Translations under genes and position numbers: made by a program | Notes under the pieces: model-generated | What the model saw: the letters and a program-made list of their open reading frames with translations, nothing else | Databases searched by the model: none | Told to the model about the DNA's origin: nothing | Shown here: positions 26,345-34,873 of the stretch, in pieces | How positions within the stretch are numbered: the first letter of the stretch is position 1 | How the letters are laid out: each line of letters begins with the position of its first letter | From: Comamonas halotolerans | Lineage (GTDB): Bacteria; Pseudomonadota; Gammaproteobacteria; Burkholderiales; Burkholderiaceae_C | Assembly (NCBI RefSeq): GCF_030162935.1 | Contig: NZ_JASAUZ010000009.1 | Coordinates: forward strand, 1-55,967 | Length of the DNA stretch: 55,967 nucleotides | Direction of reading: 5' to 3'

Positions 26345-26452
26345 GTCTGTATTCACCGTGGTCACCGGCACGGGCTAGTCGCAGCCCTTTGGCAGTGGCA
26401 GGTCAAAACCAATGCTCCGGCAAGCCTTGCCAAAGCAGCTCAAAAGCAGCGC

Positions 26453-26833
26453 TTACAGCGTCTGCGTCGGCACCTTGTGGCGTAGCTCTGTCTGGCGGTT
26501 GTTGTCATCCACAAATACCAGCTGTGGCTGGTGTTCTGCCACATTGCTTTCATGCACCTGGGCAAAGCTGGCAATGATGAGCAAGTCGCCTACCGCTGCG
26601 CGGCGTGCTGCCGAGCCATTCACGGAAATCATGCCGCTGCCACGCTCGCCTTTGATGGCATAGGTGACAAAGCGCTCACCATTGTCGATATTCCAGATAT
26701 GGATCTGTTCGTTCTCGACGATATTGGCAGCTTCCAGCAGATCTTCGTCAATGGCGCACGAGCCCTCGTAATGCAACTCGCATTGTGTGGTTTTGACCCG
26801 GTGGATCTTGGACTTCAAAAGTGTGCGGAACAT
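26453..26833 (-). CDS. panD: Aspartate 1-decarboxylase
   Basis: A 126-residue proenzyme that supplies beta-alanine for pantothenate. The self-cleavage site is Gly24-Ser25 in HYEGSCAID, producing the pyruvoyl group. Lys9 and Tyr58 regions match the family. TAGGGAGA lies before the ATG. It heads the minus-strand pan cluster, so with panB and panC the whole route except ketopantoate reductase is present here. About 300 bases separate it from the divergent rpiR-like gene; they hold promoters but no gene. Confidence 0.95.
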   Translation of the reverse strand: MFRTLLKSKIHRVKTTQCELHYEGSCAIDEDLLEAANIVENEQIHIWNIDNGERFVTYAIKGERGSGMISVNGSAARRAAVGDLLIIASFAQVHESNVAEHQPQLVFVDDNNRQTELRHKVPTQTL

Positions 26834-27131
26834 GATTTCTCCCTATGTGTCTGTTTGTGGCGCACCGCTGCAAGCCGTTGACCTGCCCCCGTTTCGGTGC
26901 ATCCTTTGTTGCGCCGCAGCATTGTGCATGCTGTGCGCAAATCGCTCAACCCCGAACACCCAAGCTATCACCGACAAGGCTTGACAACGCTGGCTTTCCG
27001 GGACGAAATGCAACATCAAAATCTCTCAGCACGTGTTGACGATCTCAAGGCTGGTCTTTATCTGTGCAGGCACGGTCATACAGCCCGGATAATCAGTCAC
27101 CAAATATGCGCTTATATAGAAAGTTTGGACT

Positions 27132-28019
27132 GTGACGCTGGGCATTCGTGAACAAATCCTTCAGCAATTTGAAAGCTTGAGTCCCCAACTGCAAGCTGCC
27201 GCGCGCTTTGTGGTCGATCACCCCCATGAGGTGCTGATGCGCTCCATGCGTGGTCTGGCTGATCTAGCAGCTGTGCCCCCCACTACATTCGTGCGCTTGG
27301 CCCAGCAACTGGGCTATGAAGGCTGGCCCGCGCTCAAAGACGAGTTCGCCCATGCGTTGGGACTGGACCAGTCCAATGGATATGCCGGGCGTGCACAACG
27401 CCTGGCAGGTCACGCACACAAACCCTCACTAACCGATGAGCTGTTTGACGCCCACGTGACCAACCTGGAGCACACCCGGCAGCAATCAGCAGCCAAGCTG
27501 ATGCCACTGGCCCAGTGTTTGCAATCCGCTCGTCAGGTCTATATTGCAGGCTTTCGTGCCAGCTACCCGCTGGCATTTGCCCTGCTGTATGGTTACCGGC
27601 TCTTCCGCGACAGCGTGCACTCGCTGGATTCACATGCACATAACCTGGAAATGCAGCTGCGCCCCTTGCGCGCAGAGGATGTGCTTGTAGCCATCAGCTT
27701 TGCGCCCTATTCGCGAGAATGCCTGGAATTGGCCCAAGCCGCCAAGGACCGGGGCGCCCGTGTGGTGACGCTGACAGACAGCGACACCTCGCCCCTGGCA
27801 CGCATGGCAGACCACACGGCCTTGTTTGCGGTCGACAGCCCGTCCTTCTTCCCCTCTGTGGCTGCAGGCATGGCCTTGGTCGAAGCTTTGCTGGAGCAGC
27901 TGGTAGCCCAGGGCGATGCCCTGCTGCCCCAGCGCATTCAGAAAGCCGAGTCGGCCTTGGTCGAAAGCGGCGTCTACGTACAGGGCAAGCAAGCACTCAA
28001 AGCCTTTCGGCATCGATGA
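27132..28019 (+). CDS. MurR/RpiR-family transcriptional regulator
   Basis: A 295-residue regulator with an N-terminal HTH_6 domain (about 1-77, with PTTFVRLAQQLGYEGWPALK) and a SIS domain (about 125-265, with VYIAGFRASYPLA and SFAPYSRECLELAQ). SIS domains normally bind a phosphosugar, but in transporter-linked members other ligands occur. The start is a GTG at 27132. It precedes the TAXI-TRAP-aminotransferase cluster on the same strand and is its probable regulator. Confidence 0.9.
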   Translation: MTLGIREQILQQFESLSPQLQAAARFVVDHPHEVLMRSMRGLADLAAVPPTTFVRLAQQLGYEGWPALKDEFAHALGLDQSNGYAGRAQRLAGHAHKPSLTDELFDAHVTNLEHTRQQSAAKLMPLAQCLQSARQVYIAGFRASYPLAFALLYGYRLFRDSVHSLDSHAHNLEMQLRPLRAEDVLVAISFAPYSRECLELAQAAKDRGARVVTLTDSDTSPLARMADHTALFAVDSPSFFPSVAAGMALVEALLEQLVAQGDALLPQRIQKAESALVESGVYVQGKQALKAFRHR

Positions 28020-28441
28020 AGCTAGCGCTAATGCGGCTGAAAATGGATGACGAATATCCGCTGCGGCGCCCTTTCTGATCATTGCATGTTCTGATTTCGT
28101 CAGCACAAACCTGCTTTTCATTCATTTTTTGAGTTGTGCTGCACAGTCGCTGCAGCATTCATCGGCAGCGCGCACCATCCTGGAGCAAGAGTTGCACAAC
28201 GGTGCAGCATGAAATGTCTCCGGCTCACACGCAGAGCGCACCAGAGGCCGCTTCGGCCATTTTTACGACACCATGCCCTGCCTGACAGCACACCCCTGCA
28301 TACAGCACTGGCTGGAGGCGGGCTTCCCCCTATTGGCACAAATGTTGCAAAAGAATAAAACACGAATCGTTTGTTCCAAAACCAGGGCTTCTCACCTTGT
28401 CGGGGCCATCCCGGCTCATCGCCCGTCACCAGGAGTTCTCT
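28020..28441. other. Intergenic region before the TAXI-TRAP cluster, no gene
   Basis: About 420 bases without a supported gene. GTTGTGC (28133-28139) and GCACAAC (28194-28200) form an inverted pair around GC-rich sequence with several CTGCA/TGCAG repeats. AAACACGAATCGTTT near 28360-28375 is a partial palindrome close to the expected promoter. Either could be an RpiR site; this is inference. Confidence 0.5.
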
Positions 28442-29416
28442 ATGCGCACTGCATTTTTCCCCGCTGCTCTGGCCTTGGCCGCCACCACATTGACGGCCCC
28501 TGCCACCATGGCTCAGCAATCCAAGTTCGTGACCATTGGCACCGGCGGTGTCACCGGTGTGTATTACGCCGCAGGCGGTGCCATCTGCCGGCTGGTCAAC
28601 AAGGACCGCGCCAAACACGGTCTGCGCTGCTCGGTGGAATCCACAGGTGGTTCAGTCTTCAACGCCAATGCCATCCGCGCAGGCGAGCTGGATATGGGTG
28701 TGGTGCAGTCCGACGTGCAATACGGTGCCGTGAATGGTGAAGGCCAGTTCAAAGCAGCAGGCCCATCGACTGATCTGCGCGCCATGTTCTCCATGCATCC
28801 AGAGCCCATGACTGTGGTGGTGCGCAAAGAGTTGAATGCCCAGACACTGAACGACCTCAAAGGCAAACGCTTTAACGTGGGCAACCCTGGCTCGGGCCAC
28901 CGTGCAGGCGCGGATGACATGCTGGCCGCCTTCGGCATGAAAACCAGCGACCTGAGCCTGGCGTCCGAACTCAAGGCTGATGAACACGGGCCTGCGCTTT
29001 GTGACGGCAAGATTGACGGTTTCGTGTTCGCCGTAGGGCACCCCTCGGCCAACATTCAGGATCCCACCACGGCTTGCGGTGCAAAGCTGCTGTCATTGCA
29101 GGGGAACAACATCGACAAGCTGGTGGCTGAGCGCAGCTATCTGGCCAAGGCCACCATTGCCGGTGGCACTTACCCCAACAACCCGCAAGCCACCGAGACC
29201 TACGGCGTGCTGGCGACATTTGTGACCAGCGCCCAGACACCTTCCGAGACGGTTTACGCCGTGGTCAAGCAAGTGTTTGACAACTTTGATGACTTCAAAA
29301 AGCTGCATCCAGCCTTGGCTCACCTCAAGGTGGAGGACATGGTCGCCAACGGCCTGACAGCCCCTTTGCATGAAGGCGCAGCACGTTACTACAAAGAAAA
29401 GGGCTGGCTCAAGTAA
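28442..29416 (+). CDS. TAXI-family TRAP substrate-binding protein
   Basis: Periplasmic binding protein of 324 residues with a Sec signal ending at about [30 protein letters not shown] is split between GTGG and YY motifs typical of TAXI proteins, and [15 protein letters not shown] is the second signature. TAXI proteins usually bind small dicarboxylates or amino acids such as glutamate. AGGAG lies before the ATG at 28442. It precedes a fused TRAP permease, and the two form the transporter. Confidence 0.93.
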   Translation: MRTAFFPAALALAATTLTAPATMAQQSKFVTIGTGGVTGVYYAAGGAICRLVNKDRAKHGLRCSVESTGGSVFNANAIRAGELDMGVVQSDVQYGAVNGEGQFKAAGPSTDLRAMFSMHPEPMTVVVRKELNAQTLNDLKGKRFNVGNPGSGHRAGADDMLAAFGMKTSDLSLASELKADEHGPALCDGKIDGFVFAVGHPSANIQDPTTACGAKLLSLQGNNIDKLVAERSYLAKATIAGGTYPNNPQATETYGVLATFVTSAQTPSETVYAVVKQVFDNFDDFKKLHPALAHLKVEDMVANGLTAPLHEGAARYYKEKGWLK

Positions 29417-29600
29417 GCCTGGCACAGACATGTGCTTCAACACCTTGCCATGCCAAGCATACGAGCCATGCGAGGTGTTGGCCGCTCCTCCAAGCAGAAG
29501 CTGCCACACAGCAGATTCTCCTTGCTGCTGCACACAAGGTATGCAGCAAAACGTCTGAGACTGATTCACACGGGACGTGTACACCCCGCACGGCAAGCCT

Positions 29601-32204
29601 ATGGCAACTGATATTGAAAAAGCCCCAGCGGCACTGCAGACCCTGGTCGCGGACAGCGACACAGGTGGACGCAGCGCGAAGGGCATTGCGGCAGGCGTGG
29701 TGTTTGCCATTTCCATTTTCTGGGCACTGTTTCAGCTATGGCAGGCATCGCCTTTGCCTTTTGCGCTGCGTTGGGGCGTACTCAACGATACAGAAGCGCG
29801 CTCCATCCACCTGGGGCTGGCGCTGTTTCTGGCCTTTTTGGCATTTCCCGCATGGCGCAGTGAGAGGGCACGCCAAAGCGTGCCGTGGTTTGACTGGGTA
29901 CTGGCGGCAACGGCAGCCTTTGCAGGCAGCTTTTTGTTCACCTTCTATAACGAGCTGGCCTCCCGCCCCGGCCAGCCCAGCACGCTGGACATCGTGACCG
30001 GTACTGCCGGTTTGCTACTTTTGCTGGAAGCCACCCGCCGCGCTGTGGGTTGGCCCATGGCAGCGCTGGCCATTGTCTTTATTGCGTACTGCCTGCTCGG
30101 CCCCTGGATGCCGGATGTGCTGTCGCACAAAGGCGCATCGTTCAACCGCTTGCTTTCGCAGATGTGGCTGGGCACCGAAGGCGTATTCGGTGTGGCATTG
30201 GGCGTGTCATCGAGCACCATTTTTGTGTATGTGCTGTTTGGCGCCCTGCTTGACCGCGCGGGCGGCGGCAACTACATGATGCAAGTGAGCTTTGCTGCGC
30301 TGGGCCACCTGCGCGGCGGCCCGGCCAAAGTGGCCGTGGTCTCGTCCGGCTTGAACGGTTTGATCTCTGGCTCTTCCGTTTCCAATGTGGTGTCTGGCGG
30401 CATTTTCACCATCCCGCTGATGAAGAAAGCGGGCTATGGCGGCGTCAAAGCTGCAGCCATTGAAACCATGAGTTCGACCAACGGCCAGATCATGCCGCCT
30501 GTCATGGGCGCCGCAGCCTTCTTGATGGTGGAGTACGTGGGCATACCCTACTCCGAAGTCTGCAAGCACGCATTCTTGCCAGCAGTGTTGTCATATATCG
30601 GCCTGTTCTACATCGTGCACCTGGAGGCGCTCAAGCTGGGGATTGAGCCCATGGTCCAACCTCTGCAGCGCACGCTGCGTGAAAAAGCCTTGCGCACTGC
30701 CCTGGGCTGCAGCGGCACCTTGGTACTGGTGTGCTTCCTGTACTTTGTGCTGGAAGCCGCCAAGTCTTTGCTGGGTGACTATGCTGGCTGGGCCGTCGGC
30801 AGCGTGATGCTGGTGCTATACCTCACCTCCATTCGCATGTCTGCCCGAGAGCCTGACCTGCCCGAAGACATTGATGTCTCCAATCCCAAGCGTCTGGACA
30901 CCTGGTCCACCGTCAAGGCTGGCACCCACTTCCTGCTGCCTATCGGCACCCTGATCTGGGCGCTGATGGTGGAAGAACTCTCCCCCGCACTGGCCGCCTT
31001 CTGGGCTGTCATGGTCATGCTGGTGCTGATGACCACCCAGCACGCTTTGCAGGCCTGGCTGCGCAAGTCCGGCGATGTCTTCGCCCAGTTACGCGTGGGT
31101 GTCAACGATGTGGTGCAGGGTCTGAACGCGGGTAGCCGCAACATGATTGGCGTGGCCATTGCGACAGGTACTGCGGGCATCATTGTGGGAGCCATTTCTC
31201 TGACCGGATTGGGCCTGCGCATGACGGAGTTTGTCGAATTCGTGGCCCAGGGCAATGTGCTGCTGATGCTGCTGTTCACCGCATTCGTCTGTTTGGTGCT
31301 GGGGCTGGGCGTCCCCACCACGGCCAACTATGTGCTGGTAGCGACACTGATGGCGCCTGTGGTGGTGGAACTGGGCGCGCAAAACGGCCTCATCATTCCC
31401 TTGATTGCCGTGCATCTGTTCGTGTTCTATTACGGACTGCTCGGTGATGTGACGCCCCCGGTAGGGCTGGCCACCTTTGCCGGGGCGGCCATTGCGCAAG
31501 AAAACGCCATCAGGGTGGGCATCCAGGGAGCTCTGTATGGTCTGCGCACCGTGATCCTGCCCTTTATCTGGATCTTCAACCCTGCCTTGCTGCTGTTTGG
31601 TGTGAACAGCTGGACAGAGATTGCGCTGGTTGCCTTCGCTTCTTTGCTGGCCATGCTCGCATTCACAGCCATCACCATGAACTGGATGCGCGTGCGCTGC
31701 AAGCCGTGGGAGCTGGTCATGCTTGCACTGGCCACCGTGCTGCTGTTCCGCCCTGACTTCTTCATGGACCGCATTGCCCCTGCCTACTCCAGCGCGCCAG
31801 CCACGCAGATTTATGAAATTGCCAAGCAGGCGCCTGCCGGTGCATCACTGGTAGCCGTCATCAGCGGCATGACGCTGGAAGGTGACGAGCGCACCAAAAC
31901 TGTTTCTGTTCCGCTGGGTGAGCCCAATGACAGCGCCCACAAACGCATCGCAGACACCGGATTGCAGTTGATGGCGCTGGGCGACACAGTGCAAATTTCT
32001 GCTGTGCGCTTTGGCAGCGCAGCTCGCAAAGCAGGCTTTGAAGAAGGTTTTGACATCACTTCAATTCAACTGCCCACGCATCGCCCTTCGCCATACTGGT
32101 TTTATCTGCCTGGCGTGCTGCTGCTGATCGCAGTCTGGTGGCTGCAAGGTCGCCGCATGGAATCCGTTTCTCCGCCAAAAAGCACTTCAGCGCTTGCTGC
32201 CTAA
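29601..32204 (+). CDS. Fused TRAP transporter permease (DctQM type)
   Basis: A large inner-membrane protein of 867 residues in which the small and large TRAP permeases are fused, as usual for TAXI systems. The N-terminal third has the DctQ-like helices. The middle has DctM motifs such as SGLNGLISGSSVSNVVSGG and GLGVPTTANYVL. The last 150-200 residues form the DUF3394-like soluble tail. The ATG at 29601 was taken; a GTG eight codons upstream is possible. It lies 184 bases behind the TAXI gene and 43 before the aminotransferase. Confidence 0.93.
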   Translation: MATDIEKAPAALQTLVADSDTGGRSAKGIAAGVVFAISIFWALFQLWQASPLPFALRWGVLNDTEARSIHLGLALFLAFLAFPAWRSERARQSVPWFDWVLAATAAFAGSFLFTFYNELASRPGQPSTLDIVTGTAGLLLLLEATRRAVGWPMAALAIVFIAYCLLGPWMPDVLSHKGASFNRLLSQMWLGTEGVFGVALGVSSSTIFVYVLFGALLDRAGGGNYMMQVSFAALGHLRGGPAKVAVVSSGLNGLISGSSVSNVVSGGIFTIPLMKKAGYGGVKAAAIETMSSTNGQIMPPVMGAAAFLMVEYVGIPYSEVCKHAFLPAVLSYIGLFYIVHLEALKLGIEPMVQPLQRTLREKALRTALGCSGTLVLVCFLYFVLEAAKSLLGDYAGWAVGSVMLVLYLTSIRMSAREPDLPEDIDVSNPKRLDTWSTVKAGTHFLLPIGTLIWALMVEELSPALAAFWAVMVMLVLMTTQHALQAWLRKSGDVFAQLRVGVNDVVQGLNAGSRNMIGVAIATGTAGIIVGAISLTGLGLRMTEFVEFVAQGNVLLMLLFTAFVCLVLGLGVPTTANYVLVATLMAPVVVELGAQNGLIIPLIAVHLFVFYYGLLGDVTPPVGLATFAGAAIAQENAIRVGIQGALYGLRTVILPFIWIFNPALLLFGVNSWTEIALVAFASLLAMLAFTAITMNWMRVRCKPWELVMLALATVLLFRPDFFMDRIAPAYSSAPATQIYEIAKQAPAGASLVAVISGMTLEGDERTKTVSVPLGEPNDSAHKRIADTGLQLMALGDTVQISAVRFGSAARKAGFEEGFDITSIQLPTHRPSPYWFYLPGVLLLIAVWWLQGRRMESVSPPKSTSALAA

Positions 32205-32247
32205 GCACTGAAAGCGTGCCTTTCATTCCATATCCATCTTCAATACC

Positions 32248-33579
32248 ATGACACACGTCATTCACCGCTCCTTGCTCTCAACCCCACGCGTTGCTCAAAG
32301 TGCCCAGGGGGTCTTCATCACTGACACCAGCGGCAAGCACTACATTGATGCCAGTGGCGGCGCCGCTGTCTCTTGCCTGGGCCACAGCCACCCTGATGTA
32401 CTGGCAGCCATGCATACCCAGCTCAATCAACTGGCCTATGCGCACACCAGCTTCTTCACCAGTGCCGTAGCGGAAGAGTTGGCCGACCACCTGGCCTGCC
32501 ATGCACCTGAAGGTTTGAACAACGTCTACTTCGTCTCGGGTGGCTCCGAGGCCGTGGAAGCTGCGCTGAAGATGGCGCGCCAGTACTTTGTGGAAATTGG
32601 CCAGCCCCAGCGTACCCGCTTTGTGGCACGCAGCCAGAGCTACCACGGCAATACCTTGGGTGCCCTGGCCGTCGGTGGGAATGAATGGCGCCGCAAACAG
32701 TTTGCGCCGCTTTTGATGGATGTGGGCCGCGTCAGCGCCGCCTACGCCTACCGTGACCAGCGCGAAGATGAAACACTGGAGCAATATGGCCAGCGGCTGG
32801 TGGCCGAGATTGACGCCAAATTCCAAGAAATGGGGCCCGATACCGTCATCGCCTTTGTTGCTGAGACCGTGGTCGGAGCTACCGCTGGCGCACTGACGGC
32901 ACCCCCCGGCTACTTTGCCGGTGTGCGTGCACTGTGCGATCACTACGGCATTCTGTTCATCGCCGATGAGGTGATGTGTGGCATGGGCCGCACCGGCACG
33001 CTGCACGCCGTTGAACAGGAAGGCGTGGTGCCAGACCTGCTGACAATTGCCAAGGGTTTGGGCGGTGGCTATCAGCCCATTGGAGCCGTGCTGGCCAAAG
33101 ACCATGTGGTGCAAGGCATGCGCCGAGGCAGCGGCCTGTTCCAGCACGGACATACCTATCTGGGCCACCCTATGGCCGCAGCCGCTGCATTGGCGGTGCA
33201 AAAGGTGATTCAGCGCGACCAGCTGTTGCCCCAGGTGCGTGCACGTGGTGACTATCTGCGCAATGCTCTGCAAGCCCGGCTTGGCGAGCATGCGCACGTA
33301 GGTGACATCCGTGGTCGTGGCCTGTTCATGGCAGTGGAACTTGTGCAGGACCGCGCCACCAAGGCCACGTTTGCCCCCTCCCGCAAGCTGCATGCGGCCA
33401 TCAAGGCCCAAGCCATGGAACACGGCCTGCTTTGTTACCCCATGGGCGGGACCATCGATGGCCAGAATGGCGATCACGTGCTGCTGGCTCCGCCCTTCAT
33501 CTGCAGCGAAGCAGACCTCGACCTTATTGTCGAGCGTCTGGCGCAATCGATTGACGCAGGCCTGCGCGTAACGGCCTGA
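32248..33579 (+). CDS. Class III PLP-dependent aminotransferase
   Basis: A 443-residue omega-aminotransferase-type enzyme. VSGGSEAVEAALKMARQY binds the PLP phosphate, IADEVMCGMGRTG contains the PLP-ring Asp, and the Schiff-base Lys is in TIAKGLGGGY. The fold-type I class III family acts on distal amino groups (beta-alanine, GABA, taurine, diaminobutyrate and others). Context after a TAXI transporter suggests it transaminates the imported compound. The exact substrate is unknown. It ends 29 bases before a carboxymuconolactone-decarboxylase-like gene. Confidence 0.9.
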   Translation: MTHVIHRSLLSTPRVAQSAQGVFITDTSGKHYIDASGGAAVSCLGHSHPDVLAAMHTQLNQLAYAHTSFFTSAVAEELADHLACHAPEGLNNVYFVSGGSEAVEAALKMARQYFVEIGQPQRTRFVARSQSYHGNTLGALAVGGNEWRRKQFAPLLMDVGRVSAAYAYRDQREDETLEQYGQRLVAEIDAKFQEMGPDTVIAFVAETVVGATAGALTAPPGYFAGVRALCDHYGILFIADEVMCGMGRTGTLHAVEQEGVVPDLLTIAKGLGGGYQPIGAVLAKDHVVQGMRRGSGLFQHGHTYLGHPMAAAAALAVQKVIQRDQLLPQVRARGDYLRNALQARLGEHAHVGDIRGRGLFMAVELVQDRATKATFAPSRKLHAAIKAQAMEHGLLCYPMGGTIDGQNGDHVLLAPPFICSEADLDLIVERLAQSIDAGLRVTA

Positions 33580-33608
33580 ATCCCGACAACCTCCTCAGAC
33601 TTCACACC

Positions 33609-34184
33609 ATGTACACCCTTGACGATGACCGCATGCCCCCCATCCCTCCCAGCGATTGGACGCCGGAACAACGCCGTCTCGCCCAGCCCATCATCGATGG
33701 GCCACGCGGCGCTTTGATCTCGCCTTTTGTCCCTCTGCTGCGCAGCCCTGAGCTGATGGACCATGCACAGCGCATGGGCGAGTACCTGCGCTATCGCAGC
33801 AGTATTGGTCTGCGCCTGTCCGAGCTGGCTATTTGCATCACGGCACGCCAGTGGTCACAGCAGGTGGAATGGGCGATCCACGCCCCCATCGCCCAGCGTG
33901 AAGGCATTGACCCTGCAGCGCTGGACGATATTGCCCATGGCCGCCGCCCCCAGGCATTGCAAGCCGATGAAGTCGTGCTGTATGAGTTTTGTCATGAATT
34001 GCATCACAACCGCGGTGTCAGCGACGCCACTTGGCAAGCAGCCAAAGACTTGTGGGGAGAGCAAGGGGTGATGGACCTCATCGGTGTGAACGGCTACTAC
34101 AGCTTCCTGTCCATGGTGATGAACAGTGCCCGTACCGCCGTACCCCCATCCACGGCAAAGCCCCTGCCTGTACTGGCGGGGTAG
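33609..34184 (+). CDS. Carboxymuconolactone decarboxylase family protein (no CXXC)
   Basis: A 191-residue all-helical protein of the carboxymuconolactone decarboxylase superfamily: LRYRSSIGLRLSELAICITARQWSQQVEWAIHA is split into the family core with the EW-x2-H motif. It lacks the CXXC pair of AhpD-like proteins, so it should not be a thiol peroxidase. It is the last gene of the RpiR/TAXI/TRAP/aminotransferase cluster and probably takes part in the same catabolic route, in an unknown step. Confidence 0.85.
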   Translation: MYTLDDDRMPPIPPSDWTPEQRRLAQPIIDGPRGALISPFVPLLRSPELMDHAQRMGEYLRYRSSIGLRLSELAICITARQWSQQVEWAIHAPIAQREGIDPAALDDIAHGRRPQALQADEVVLYEFCHELHHNRGVSDATWQAAKDLWGEQGVMDLIGVNGYYSFLSMVMNSARTAVPPSTAKPLPVLAG

Positions 34185-34295
34185 GCCATGCCCCCAGCAC
34201 CGCAGTCATGGAATACGCCTGCCCATTGCGCACGCCTGTTGCCCTGTTGCTGAAACAAAATACGCAGCGACGATAAAGGGATAGAGCTGTTGCGC

Positions 34296-34799
34296 TCACA
34301 GCCCCAATTCTTTGGCTGCGGCTTTCAGTTCAGCAAACTGGTACTCCTGCACCGTGTGCCTGGATGTCACCACACGACCGTCAGGACCGGGCACCAGCAA
34401 CCATGCCGTAGCGCCCTCATCAACGGGGTGTGGCATGGCAAACATCAAAAATTCGCAGTCAACGCCCCACACATCATCCACCTGCATGGGCTGGCACTCA
34501 GCAGGAATGTGCATGTAGGTGACCTGCTCAGCCACGGCACGCAAAAAATCTTCATCCTGCGTGTCATTGGCATCTGCCGCACCTTGAACGGGGTTCACAT
34601 GGCGAATCAGCGGCGTGCTGCTAAAAGATGCATGCGCCCATACATCCGCCTCACGCTGAAACATCAGTGTGGCCGATCCCGTGAAGGCAAAGCCTGCGGG
34701 ATCATCGCCCATGCAATAGGCACGGGCAGCGGCCACGGCTTGGGCATAGCTGTCATTGTCAATAGCCACCACACACAGGTCTTGGGTGATATCGGTCAT
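34296..34799 (-). CDS. Hypothetical protein
   Basis: A 167-residue acidic soluble protein I do not recognise. There is no signal peptide, helix or catalytic motif. The C terminus (VTSRHTVQEYQFAELKAAAKELGL) looks helical. I took the ATG at 34797-34799 (MTDITQDLC); the frame extends 11 codons upstream. It lies 75 bases downstream of hrpA on the same strand and may share its transcript. Composition and codon use match its neighbours, so it is probably real. Confidence 0.7.
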   Translation of the reverse strand: MTDITQDLCVVAIDNDSYAQAVAAARAYCMGDDPAGFAFTGSATLMFQREADVWAHASFSSTPLIRHVNPVQGAADANDTQDEDFLRAVAEQVTYMHIPAECQPMQVDDVWGVDCEFLMFAMPHPVDEGATAWLLVPGPDGRVVTSRHTVQEYQFAELKAAAKELGL

Positions 34800-34873
34800 G
34801 AAAATTCCTTGAATAATGCCCGCACCACACATGGGTTAGGCTGCATGCCGCATGTAAGCCAGCAATGCCGGTT

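Noticed and set aside
32278..33546. 422-codon minus-strand open frame
   Set aside because: Antisense to the class III aminotransferase, which has all its PLP motifs.
33609..34184. True protocatechuate-pathway carboxymuconolactone decarboxylase (pcaC)
   Set aside because: No other pca gene is nearby, and the protein is longer than PcaC. Only the superfamily assignment is supported.
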